Positions 45,959-53,562 of a stretch of DNA of 64,000 nt are shown piece by piece (position 1 is the first letter of the stretch; every line of letters begins with the position of its first letter). The notes under the pieces were generated by a model, which was given only the letters and a program-made list of their open reading frames with translations, was not told the origin of the DNA and searched no databases. The position numbers were made by a program, and so were the translations under genes. Source of the stretch: CAVYVZ01 sp963772065 (GTDB lineage: Bacteria; Acidobacteriota; Vicinamibacteria; Vicinamibacterales; UBA2999); NCBI GenBank assembly GCA_963772065.1, contig CAVYVZ010000005.1:1-64000 (forward strand), in the 5' to 3' direction.

Positions 45959-46825
45959 TCAGCGGGCGCCGCGCAGGAGCAACCATTGGCGGCTGGAGAG
46001 GATCACCCTGGCGAGGACGCGCTTCGGCTGGTAAGGCCGCGGCGCGTTGTGCGTGATGTAGTAGCGGTAGGCACTCGCGTGGAAGGCGCGAATGGCGGCG
46101 GCGCGCGCCGTGCGGCTCGAGCCGCCCACGCGATGGATGGCGGTGGCGCCCGGGACGTAGCGCACGTGATGGCCGGCCGCGCGCAGCCGGCGGCAGAGAT
46201 CCGCGTCCTCCCAGTAGAGGAAGTAGCGTTCGTCGAATCCACCGACCTTCGCGAGCGCGTCGCGGCGCGCCAGGATGCACGCGCCCGAGAGCCAGTCGAC
46301 GACGACGCTCGGATGGCCGCTGCGGATGGCGGTGTCGCTCACCACGTTGCGGCGCGCCACTCCGGCCCAGGGCATCAGGCGGCCGAGCATGCCGGTGCGG
46401 CCGAAGAGCCCGGTGAGCATATCGGGATCGCCGCGGGCGCTCCCCTGCACCGAGCCGTCGGGGTTGAGGATGCGCGGCCCGGCGATCGCGCAGAACTCGT
46501 GCTCGTCGAGCGTGGCGCCGAGCGCGGCGATGGCGCCGGCGACCAGCCGGCAGTCGGGGTTCATGATGAGCACGCGCGCGGCGGTGGTGGCGGCGAGGCC
46601 CTGGTTCACGGCGCGCGCAAACCCGACGTTCTCCGCGTTCGCGATGAGCGACGCGAGCGGCGCGAACTCCGCGACGATGTCGGGGCTGTCGTCGATCGAC
46701 GCGTTGTCGACGACCACGGCCTCCCACGCCTGCTGGTGCATCTCGTCGGCAATGGACTGCAGCGCGCGGCGAAGCTCGTCGCCCGCGTTGTAATTCACGA
46801 GGACCGCTGAAAGAACGGGCCTCAT
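45959..46825 (-). CDS. Glycosyltransferase family 2
   Basis: 288 residues. The start ATG 46825 overlaps the stop of the upstream glycosyltransferase (ATGA). The GT-A fold is clear: VLSAVLVNYNAGDELRRALQ, AVVVDNASIDDSPDIVAEFA (donor-binding Asp), AENVGFARAVNQGL, VLIMNPDCRLVAG (DxD-like) and the rhamnosyltransferase-type WLSGACILARRDALAKVGGF DERYFLYWEDADLCRR region with the catalytic acid. It is the last gene of the minus-strand polysaccharide run. The sequence style is nearest to WbbL/RfbN-type rhamnosyltransferases, but donor identity is not certain. Confidence 0.88.
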   Translation of the reverse strand: MRPVLSAVLVNYNAGDELRRALQSIADEMHQQAWEAVVVDNASIDDSPDIVAEFAPLASLIANAENVGFARAVNQGLAATTAARVLIMNPDCRLVAGAIAALGATLDEHEFCAIAGPRILNPDGSVQGSARGDPDMLTGLFGRTGMLGRLMPWAGVARRNVVSDTAIRSGHPSVVVDWLSGACILARRDALAKVGGFDERYFLYWEDADLCRRLRAAGHHVRYVPGATAIHRVGGSSRTARAAAIRAFHASAYRYYITHNAPRPYQPKRVLARVILSSRQWLLLRGAR

Positions 46826-47820
46826 CGTGGCTGCCGCGCCAGGCCGGCGTCGAAGCGCTTCTCGCGCCGCTTCAGCGCCAGCCAGCGCGGCTCGAGCTGG
46901 TCCCAGATCACGCGCGCGGCGACGGTGCGCGCCTGCTGCACCCGCGCCCTCTTGCGGAGCGCGCGCGGCAGGCCGCGGATCGCGGCCACCTTCGCGGCCA
47001 GGAACGTGCCGAGCAGGCCCTGGCGCGCGAAGTAGATCGCCGCCGCCGCGTTGTAGAGCACGTGCCCCGGCAGCGTGCGGACGAGGATCGGCAGCGGCGT
47101 GTTCTGCACGTACACCCACTCGAGGTTGCGCTGCCCGTTGAACACCGCCATCCGGCTCGCGCGGCCGAGCGTGGAGCTCCCGCGGTGGCGCACGATCGAC
47201 CCGGCGACGTAGCGGCACCGGTAGCCGCGCAGCTGCGCGCGGTAGGAGAGGTCCACGTCCTCGTGCGACGCGAAGAAATCCTGGTCGAAGCCGCCGAGCG
47301 CGTCGAAGAGCGTCTTCGGAACGATGAAGGCGGCGCCGCACGCGCCGAACACGTCGCGCGACTCGGTGGCATCCGCCGCGGGGCCGCCGTGGTGGCGCTT
47401 GAACGCCCCGCCCCACCGCGTCATGCCGTCGCCGGCGCTGTCCACCGTCGCGGGATCGTGCAGGTAGACGATCCGCGAGGTGGCCAGCGCGACGCCGCGC
47501 GCCTCGTCGAGGCCATCGCGCAGCGCGCGGAGCCAGTGCGGATCGGCAATCGTGTCGTTGTTGAGAAACGCCAGGTACCGTCCGCGCGCCTCGCGCGCGC
47601 CGGCGTTGCTGCCGCCGGCAAACCCGTGATTGCGATCGAGCGAGACGAAGCGCACCCACGGAAACCGCGCGCGCACGAAGTCCGACGTGCCGTCGGTGGA
47701 GGCGTTGTCGACGAGGATCGTCTCCGCATCCACGCCGTGCTGCGCGGCAACGGCCGTCAAGCACCCCTCGAGATGCTGGACACCGTTCCAGGTGACGATC
47801 ACGATGGAGATGTCAGGCAC
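46822..47820 (-). CDS. Glycosyltransferase family 2 (WbbL-type)
   Basis: 332 residues. ISIVIVTWNGVQHLEGCLTA, TILVDNASTDGTSDFVRAR, DRNHGFAGGSNAGAREARG, YLAFLNNDTIADPHWLRAL (donor DxD-like), VFGACGAAFIVPKTLFDALG and GFDQDFFASHEDVDLSYRAQ (catalytic Glu-Asp) show a complete GT2 domain; the C-terminal 90 residues are helical and basic, probably a membrane-side anchor. It should add a sugar, often rhamnose, to a lipid-linked oligosaccharide in the cytosol. It is translationally coupled to the next GT2 gene by an ATGA overlap. Confidence 0.9.
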   Translation of the reverse strand: MPDISIVIVTWNGVQHLEGCLTAVAAQHGVDAETILVDNASTDGTSDFVRARFPWVRFVSLDRNHGFAGGSNAGAREARGRYLAFLNNDTIADPHWLRALRDGLDEARGVALATSRIVYLHDPATVDSAGDGMTRWGGAFKRHHGGPAADATESRDVFGACGAAFIVPKTLFDALGGFDQDFFASHEDVDLSYRAQLRGYRCRYVAGSIVRHRGSSTLGRASRMAVFNGQRNLEWVYVQNTPLPILVRTLPGHVLYNAAAAIYFARQGLLGTFLAAKVAAIRGLPRALRKRARVQQARTVAARVIWDQLEPRWLALKRREKRFDAGLARQPR

Positions 47821-47822
47821 TA

Positions 47823-47930
47823 CTCACTAGGTCAAGGTCAAAGGTCAAAGGTCAAAAGTCAGGTGCTAGGTGTAGGTACGGGTGTGGGTATAGGTATAGG
47901 TATAGGTGCGTGTATCGCCCCAGCTCCTGG
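47823..47930. repeat. GGTCAAA and TATAGG short-period repeats
   Basis: Two adjoining low-complexity blocks: AGGTCAAAGGTCAAAGGTC-like units (47826-47860), then GGTATAGGTATAGGTATAGG-like units with GTGTGG variants (47868-47915). The first block recurs in inverted orientation at 48066-48110 on the other side of this gap, so the two could pair as a long stem about 285 bases across. Confidence 0.85.
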
Positions 47931-48060
47931 AGGCTTCCGCCAGATCCTCCACCCGGCTCGAGGAGCGTTGGAAGCGCGTCAAGGCTCGTTCGAGCCGCAG
48001 GTGGTGCAGCGACGCGATGTTGCGCCAGCAGCCCATGACCGCATCCACATCAGGTTCCAC
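47866..48060 (-). other. Unassigned gap with a possible small reading frame
   Basis: Between the inverted GGTCAAA blocks the minus strand has a 64-codon open frame with GTG at 48060: VDAVMGCWRNIASLHHLRLE, RALTRFQRSSSRVEDLAEAS, then a tail of Thr-Tyr repeats that is only the translated TATAGG block. The N-terminus (M-C..RNI..LH) faintly recalls DUF2277, but the rest does not follow. It could be a gene remnant, a small RNA or chance; I cannot decide. Confidence 0.25.
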
Positions 48061-48065
48061 ACGAC

Positions 48066-48110
48066 GCTTGTACCTTGACCTTACTTTTGACCGTTGACCT
48101 TTGACCTAGG
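48066..48110. repeat. Inverted copy of the GGTCAAA repeat
   Basis: TTGACC-type units (TTTTGACCGTTGACCTTTGA, then CCTAGG) form the reverse complement of the block at 47826-47860. The block ends at the stop codon of the GT4 gene (48106), so it also touches the 3' end of that coding region. Confidence 0.8.
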
Positions 48111-49227
48111 CGCGAGCCGCGCGCCTATAGGCTTGCGCGGTGAGCGCCGCCGTGCGCGCCCAGGTGAAGCTCGCGGCCCGGGCGAGTCCCCTGCTCCGCA
48201 TCTCCGCTCGACGGTCCTCGTCGTTCACCACGTTGACGATCGCCTCAGTCCACGCGGCGACATCGAGCGGATCGAGGAGCATGCCCGCGTCGCCCGCCAC
48301 CTCCGGAATCGACGCCGCCCGCGAGGCAATCACCGGCGTGCCGCACGCCATCGCCTCGAGCACCGGCAGGCCGAAGCCTTCGTAGAGCGACGGGTAGACG
48401 AGCGCCGTGGCGCAGCGGTAGAGCGATACGAGCAGCTCCTCGCTCACGGCGCCGAGCTTCACGACCGCCTCTGGAACGCCGGCCTGCGCGGCGATGGCAC
48501 ATATGGCATCGCCGACGCCGCGATCCACGCCGGCCAGGACCAGCGACACCGCGGACGCGCCGCCGAAGTGCCGGCGGGCGCCGAGCACGGCGTCCACGAC
48601 GGTGGCCAGGTTCCGGCGCTCGTGCAGATCGCCCACGTGAAGAACGAACGGATCCGAGATCCCCTGCGGCAGCGCGCAGCGGCTGGCGGATCCTGCGGGC
48701 GTGAACGGCTCGCTCACGCCGAGCGGCGCGACGCCGATGCGGTTCCGCGGAATACGGTAGGCGGCCACGATCTCGCCGGCCGAGAACTCGGAGTCGGTGA
48801 CCACCACCTGCGCGGCGCGCGCGCTCCGGCGGTAGAACGCGCGCCGCACGAGGTCGCGCCGGTACGGATACCACTCCGGCCGGCGCGCGTAGCTCACGTC
48901 GTGAATGGTGAGCACGACCGGCGGAATGCCGAGTCCGCCCGATACCGGCGGAGCGGTGTACGCGGGCGCGTGCAGCACGTCGACCCTGGCGTCGCGCGCG
49001 GCGAGGGGAAGGCCCACGATCGCCCATCCGAGATTGGTGGGCGGGTGGCGCGGCTCGTCGACGTGCGCAACGCCCGGCGGCACGAGGAGCGGATCGCCGC
49101 CGAGCGCCACCATGTCGAGGTCATCGCGCGCCGCGAGGGCGGGGAGCAGCGCCGAGGCGTAGCGCCGGACGCCCGCCGCCGGCGACGACAGCGCGCGCCC
49201 GTCGAAACCTACTCGAAGGCGCGGCAC
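48106..49227 (-). CDS. Glycosyltransferase family 4
   Basis: About 373 residues. GTG 49227 overlaps by one base the TAG of the upstream gene (TAGTG) and gives MPRLRVGFDGRALSSPAAGV RRYA, the usual GT4 opening that binds the acceptor side. Further landmarks are TIHDVSYARRPEWYPYRRDL, VVVTDSEFSAGEIVAAYRIP, ISDPFVLHVGDLHERRNLAT, and the donor-binding YPSLYEGFGLPVLEAMACGT PVIASR (E-x7-E). A GT-B enzyme, probably mannosyl/rhamnosyl/glucosyl-type; donor not certain. It is part of the continuous polysaccharide run and follows the sugar-phosphate transferase fusion directly. Confidence 0.9.
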   Translation of the reverse strand: MPRLRVGFDGRALSSPAAGVRRYASALLPALAARDDLDMVALGGDPLLVPPGVAHVDEPRHPPTNLGWAIVGLPLAARDARVDVLHAPAYTAPPVSGGLGIPPVVLTIHDVSYARRPEWYPYRRDLVRRAFYRRSARAAQVVVTDSEFSAGEIVAAYRIPRNRIGVAPLGVSEPFTPAGSASRCALPQGISDPFVLHVGDLHERRNLATVVDAVLGARRHFGGASAVSLVLAGVDRGVGDAICAIAAQAGVPEAVVKLGAVSEELLVSLYRCATALVYPSLYEGFGLPVLEAMACGTPVIASRAASIPEVAGDAGMLLDPLDVAAWTEAIVNVVNDEDRRAEMRSRGLARAASFTWARTAALTAQAYRRAARA

Positions 49228-51014
49228 TACCGGATCGCCATGTGCAGCCGGCGCACCTTCTTCCGCCGCGCCGCGCAGACCTCGCGGATCCGATCCTCGA
49301 TGCTGCCGTTGATCGCCGGGCTGCTGAGGATGACCTCGTCCACCTCGTAGCGGCCGAGCGCGTCCTCGAGCTCCTTCAGCGCGCCGCGCACGGGCACGCC
49401 GACGATCCACCGCCGCGCCTTCGCCGGGTCGTCGTCGATGAACGCGACCGGGTTCATGTTCCAGTCGGCGTTCGCGCGCATCTCGCGCACGAGGAGCTGG
49501 CCGAAGGCGCCGGCGCCGTACACGAGCACGCGGCGGTTGTGCTTGCTGCGCGTCGCGGTCACCAGGTTCATCGTCCGGAACGACGCGCGGGTGGCCACCA
49601 CCGCGGCGCTGAGCAGCATGAAGTCGAGAATGAAGACCAGCCGCGAGAAGCCCTCGAGGCGGTAGAAGTACGCGGCCGCGAGGACCGACAGGATCGATCC
49701 GAGGCCGACGCCGCGGACCACGGCCGCGAGGTCGCGGAGGCCAAACGTGTCCCACGACCGTTGATAGAGGCCCGAGACGTACATCGAGGCGAGCTTGAGC
49801 CCGAGCACGAACGGCAGCGACGCCGTGAACGACGGCAGAAAATTCTCGAGCGTGCCGCCGTCGGAAAAGCGCATGCGGTAGGCGAGGTAATAGCACGCGG
49901 TGATCAGCACGAGATCGAGCATCACCTGCCCCGCGTGCCAGCGGAACGTCAGATCCTTGAGGAACGGCGCGAACGACGACTTCTGCAGCGCGACGAAGTC
50001 CTCGGCGTTGTAGGCCGGCACGCGCGCCAGATAGATCCCGAGGAGGGTCACGAGCACGCCGAAGAGGGCGGCGAGCGGCAGCATCGAGTCGACGCCGGAG
50101 AACTGCAGCGCCCACGCGGTCGCCCCGCCGGTCAGGCCGAGCAGGTAGAGCACGCGCACGGCGGAGCGCTCCGAGAAGCCGAGCGAGACGAGCCGGTGCG
50201 ACACATGGTCCGTTCCGCCGCGCGTGGCCGGCCGTCCGGCCAGCCGCCGCAGCACGAGCACGAAGCCGGTATCGAAGAGCGGCACGACGAGGATGATCAC
50301 GGCGAGGAGCGCCGGGTCGATGAAGGCGTCGCCCGCCGCGACGACCGGCACGAGCGCCGCGCCCGCCAGGAGCGAGCCGATGAAGAGGCTGCCGCAGTCG
50401 CCCATGAAGAGCCGCGCCCGGTTGCGGTTCCAGTAGAGGAACCCGAGCAGCGCCCCCGCGAGCGCGGTGAGCATGAGCACGAGCGCCGCACCGAGCGGCT
50501 CGAAGAGGAGAATCGCCAGGAGCAAGGCCGCGATCAGCGCCACGCCCGCGGCGAGGCCGTCCATGTTGTCGAGGAGGTTCACCGCATGGCAGAGGCCCGC
50601 GAACCACACGGTGGCGAGAAGCGTCTGGACCGACGTGAGCCCCCCGGGCTGCGTCCGCGACAGCGCGAACACGAGAAACGCGCCGACGATGAGGGACGAG
50701 ACGAGCTTCGCGAGCGGCGAGAGCTGCAGCCGGTCGTCGAGCACGCCGACGACGAACATGGCGAGCGCGGCGAGCGGAACGGGCACCCACGTGTCCGGCC
50801 ACGGCAACACGTCGGGCCTGATGAGGACGGCGAGGAACCCGATCGCCGTGGCGCCCGCGATCGCCACGCCGCCCATGGTCGGCGTCGGCTGATCGTGCCA
50901 GCGGTCGGCGCGCGGAGGCACCACGGCCCCGACCGCCGGCGCCGCCCGGCGCACGAACCCGCCCAGCGCCACCGCCGATGCCAGGGCCACGGCGAACGTG
51001 AGGATCAGGAGCAC
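49227..51014 (-). CDS. Polyprenyl-phosphate sugar-1-P transferase (MraY/WecA-like) fused to a FlaA1/CapD-like membrane and nucleotide-binding region
   Basis: 595 residues. The N-terminal 330 residues are a WecA/MraY-type transferase with about ten helices: RWHDQPTPTMGGVAIAGATA, VVGVLDDRLQLSPLAKLVSS, HAVNLLDNMDGLAAGVALIA (DNMDG), LFMGDCGSLFIGSLLAG and GTDHVSHRLVSLGFSER (the HIS/HxR loop). The C-terminal 265 residues have four more helices and then a Rossmann segment (RVLVYGAGAFGQLLVREMRA, FIDDDPAKARRWIVGVPVRG) as in the N-terminal half of WbpM/CapD-type epimerases or initiating transferases (CoA_binding_3 type). The dehydratase domain itself is absent. The first part should start glycan assembly on undecaprenyl phosphate; the role of the fused part is unknown. 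Confidence 0.87.
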   Translation of the reverse strand: MLLILTFAVALASAVALGGFVRRAAPAVGAVVPPRADRWHDQPTPTMGGVAIAGATAIGFLAVLIRPDVLPWPDTWVPVPLAALAMFVVGVLDDRLQLSPLAKLVSSLIVGAFLVFALSRTQPGGLTSVQTLLATVWFAGLCHAVNLLDNMDGLAAGVALIAALLLAILLFEPLGAALVLMLTALAGALLGFLYWNRNRARLFMGDCGSLFIGSLLAGAALVPVVAAGDAFIDPALLAVIILVVPLFDTGFVLVLRRLAGRPATRGGTDHVSHRLVSLGFSERSAVRVLYLLGLTGGATAWALQFSGVDSMLPLAALFGVLVTLLGIYLARVPAYNAEDFVALQKSSFAPFLKDLTFRWHAGQVMLDLVLITACYYLAYRMRFSDGGTLENFLPSFTASLPFVLGLKLASMYVSGLYQRSWDTFGLRDLAAVVRGVGLGSILSVLAAAYFYRLEGFSRLVFILDFMLLSAAVVATRASFRTMNLVTATRSKHNRRVLVYGAGAFGQLLVREMRANADWNMNPVAFIDDDPAKARRWIVGVPVRGALKELEDALGRYEVDEVILSSPAINGSIEDRIREVCAARRKKVRRLHMAIR

Positions 51015-51118
51015 GAAATCATTCGGTGATTCGTTGATGGGTGATTCGGTGATTGATTGATTGTCGATCTGTTATTCGGAGATTTAATCAAAGAATCACG
51101 CAACAACGAATCAAAGAA
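51008..51118. repeat. GGTGATTC/AATCACC short-period repeats
   Basis: The gap between the fusion gene and the capsule-type gene is made of GGTGATTCGTTGATGGGTGA-like units on the left and inverted AATCAAAGAATCACGCAACA-like units on the right. The two halves are partly complementary and could form an imperfect hairpin. Base composition (many A/T) is very unlike the neighbouring genes. Confidence 0.8.
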
Positions 51119-52826
51119 TGACCAGTTCCGGGGGCTTCGACGTGGCTTCGCGGTGGACGAACGACCCCTTCCCGAGAATGCCGCCGCAGATGGTATCGAG
51201 GCCCGGCGTCTGGCCCGGCATGAGCTGCTCGAGGCGTTCGAGCTTCAGCCGGTAGATGGGATACCCCGCCTTCGGCTCGATGAACGGCAGCGGGATCATG
51301 CGGTTGAAGAAGAAGTGATAGGCGTAGCGCCGGGCGCGGGCGAGCTGGTCGGCGGCGAGCGGGTGCGTCACGGGCAGCGTGTCGAGCAGCCGGAAGTACT
51401 CCTCCGGCGTGCTCGCGTCGAGCGTCAGCCCCTTGTTGCGGATCCACGCCTCGCCGGCCACGACCACCGGCAGCCCGACGCTCGTCAGCTCGACACCCAT
51501 CTTGGTGCCGTAGATGATCGCGGCGTTGCACAGCGACATCAGGCCGTAGGTGCTGATGCCGCTCTGCGGCGGCACCACGATGACGTTGGCCGGCAGCCTC
51601 GGCACGCGCTTGCGCAGCTCGCCGAGGATTGGCTGGCGCGACGGCGGAAAGCCGCTGATCTCCGCCGGGTGCACGCGGATCAGGAGCTGGAGCTCGGGAC
51701 GCCTGGCGAAGTACTCGCACGTCTGCACCAGCCATTCGAGCATGTTGGGGAACGCGTTCGCCGGATAGTGCAGCTGCGCGTCCCAGCTCACGTTGGTGAG
51801 CAGCCCGACCACCGGCCTCGACGGATCGAGCCCGATGCGCTTCGCGATGTCAGCCGGATCCTGCCGCGTCGGGCGGTGGAACACGATCCAGTCGAAGAGC
51901 CCCTCGCGGCGGCTCTTCAGATAGTTCAGCAGCTCGCGCTCCTGCGCCTCGGAGAGATCGAGATGCTCCCAGTGCTCGCGCGGCTCGCGCAGCAGCGTGT
52001 GGTGATACGTGTCGTCGTGGCTGAAGATGAAGCGGCGCTTCCGGTAGGCGACGTTCCAGGTGGCCACGTGCACGCGCTCCTGGCGCGCGACTTCTCCGAC
52101 GATGCCCCAGGGAACGTAGATGCCGTGTGTGAAGACGGCCGACGAGAAGCCGATGCCGCGAAGGAGGCGCCGGGTCGCGTACGCCGTCAGCAGGGCCGCT
52201 TCCAGGTAACGGCGAAGAATCGGTTCGGCCAGCGCCTCGTCGTCGAGGGTGCCGGTCGCGAAGAAACGGAGCGCTCCGGCGTGCGCGTGCTCGCCCACCG
52301 CGAGGCCATTCAGGGTGAACGTCTCGATCTGATCGGCCGGGAGGGTTCGCGCGATCTGCGCCGCCTCCACGCGGTCCTCGGTCGTCAGCCAATCGCTGTA
52401 GCGGTGGACCTTGATGCCGAGCGCGGCGTAGACGCGCTCCGCGGGCCAGAGGCAGTCGCGGCACAGGTCGCGCTGGGGGCCGTGGTCCGCAAACGCCTGC
52501 AGGTTCGGGTAGAGCGAGGCTTCGCACTCGGCGCACGCCGGCATTTCCGCGTCGCACAGCAGCGCGTGCACTTCGGCGCCGCGGAACGTAAGGGCGGCGG
52601 CCAGTGCGCTTTCGAGCGAGATGGCATGGGCGTAGGAGCCGATCACGCTGGCCATCAGCACGCGGGGACCACCCTGCGCGGCGGATCGCGCCGAGGCCCA
52701 CAGCGCCGGGCTTTGCGCGAGCGCCCGGCTCCAGTCGGGATACGCATCGACGCGCGCATGGTACCAGCGGCGCGCGAGCCGCGATGCGCGCCAGAGCGCC
52801 GGAATCCTCCGGATGCCCCGCTTCAT
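51111..52826 (-). CDS. Capsule polysaccharide biosynthesis protein (Capsule_synth-like)
   Basis: 571 residues, intact. The C-terminal two thirds has the features of the capsule-synthesis/KpsS-like GT-B group: SRPVVGLLTNVSWDAQLHYP, LQLLIRVHPAEISGFPPSRQ, NVIVVPPQSGISTYGLMSLC NAAIIYGTKMGVELTSVGLP and VVVAGEAWIRNKG (a donor- or lipid-binding surface). The N-terminal third carries four Cys as two CxxC pairs (ACAEC and LCRDC), which may hold a metal; this is seen in related 'surface carbohydrate biosynthesis' proteins. Coupled to the HAD gene upstream by an ATGA overlap. Its exact glycosyl or lipid-linkage reaction is unknown. Confidence 0.82.
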   Translation of the reverse strand: MKRGIRRIPALWRASRLARRWYHARVDAYPDWSRALAQSPALWASARSAAQGGPRVLMASVIGSYAHAISLESALAAALTFRGAEVHALLCDAEMPACAECEASLYPNLQAFADHGPQRDLCRDCLWPAERVYAALGIKVHRYSDWLTTEDRVEAAQIARTLPADQIETFTLNGLAVGEHAHAGALRFFATGTLDDEALAEPILRRYLEAALLTAYATRRLLRGIGFSSAVFTHGIYVPWGIVGEVARQERVHVATWNVAYRKRRFIFSHDDTYHHTLLREPREHWEHLDLSEAQERELLNYLKSRREGLFDWIVFHRPTRQDPADIAKRIGLDPSRPVVGLLTNVSWDAQLHYPANAFPNMLEWLVQTCEYFARRPELQLLIRVHPAEISGFPPSRQPILGELRKRVPRLPANVIVVPPQSGISTYGLMSLCNAAIIYGTKMGVELTSVGLPVVVAGEAWIRNKGLTLDASTPEEYFRLLDTLPVTHPLAADQLARARRYAYHFFFNRMIPLPFIEPKAGYPIYRLKLERLEQLMPGQTPGLDTICGGILGKGSFVHREATSKPPELVIL

Positions 52827-53520
52827 ACCTTCTGACCGACGCTGTCCGGAACCTCGAGCAGCCGTACGAAGTCGGCCGGCGGCGGCAGCGTTTCAAAGAG
52901 CCGCCACGGATTGTGCGGCCGGAGCTCGTCCACCGAGTAGCCGCCGGTGGCGATGGCAATAGTCTTCGCGCCAATCGGCTTCGCGCACTCGATGTCGTGC
53001 GGCGTATCGCCGATGACGAAGATCGTGTCGTCGCCCACGGGGCCGGCACGCCGGGCGAGCTCGAGCGCGCGGGCGGCGATCGTCGAGCGGTCGCCGGTGT
53101 CCTCGGCAAACGCGCCATCGGAGAAGAAGTGGTCGATGCCGTAGTAGGTCAGCTTCGCGTGCGCGCCCCGCCGGGTGTTGCCGGTGAGCAGGTACGAACG
53201 CACGTCCGGACGTTCGGCGCGCAGGTGATCGAGGATCTCCCGCACGTTGTCGAGCACCCGCCCCTGCTTGCGCGGCAGGCTGGCGGGCAGCAGGTCCTCG
53301 TAGCGGCGGAGAAACCGCTCGACGTTCGCGTCGGACGGCTCGACGCCGACGAGCTCGAGCGTCCGCTTCGAGATCTGATAGTCGGTCATCCCGGCCGTGC
53401 GGAAGTTCGACAGGTCGAAGTCGTTGACCGTCATCTCGCGCAGCGAGTCTTCCCACGCGAACATGCCCGCGCGTCCGTGGTGAGCAGAGTACCGTCGATA
53501 TCCCAGAATAAGACAATCAT
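52823..53520 (-). CDS. HAD-superfamily phosphatase (frameshift near N-terminus)
   Basis: About 232 residues. ATG 53520 starts MIVLFWDIDGTLLTTDAR, HAD motif I (nucleophile Asp in DIDGT). A one-base shift near 53466 follows (GCGCGGGCATG lacks one base), and the main frame continues MFAWEDSLREMTVNDF, then YLLTGNTRRGAHAKLTYYGI (motif II), the motif III Lys region, and FVIGDTPHDIECAKPIGAKT (motif IV Asp). A start at 53464 would lack the catalytic Asp, so the upstream start is needed. It probably removes a phosphate from a sugar intermediate (compare the NeuB-linked phosphatases of nonulosonate pathways). Coupled to the capsule gene. Confidence 0.82.
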
Positions 53521-53562
53521 GCGATTCGGCGATTACGCGATTTGGCGATTACGCGATTTGCG
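53518..53562. repeat. GCGATTACGCGATTT tandem repeat overlapping a stop codon
   Basis: About two and a half copies of a 15-16-base unit, GGCGATTACGCGATTT. The unit covers the stop codon and last codons of the transketolase gene (tail PQIA) and reaches the start of the HAD gene, so the spacer repeat has become part of coding sequence. Confidence 0.75.

Noticed and set aside
47866..48060. DUF2277 gene
   Set aside because: Only the first dozen residues (M-C..RNI..LH) resemble the family; the conserved body of the family does not follow in any frame.
49242..51029. 595-codon open frame on the plus strand opposite the sugar-phosphate transferase fusion
   Set aside because: It is a GC-rich antisense shadow, rich in Arg, His and Glu with no motif; the minus strand encodes a convincing membrane enzyme.
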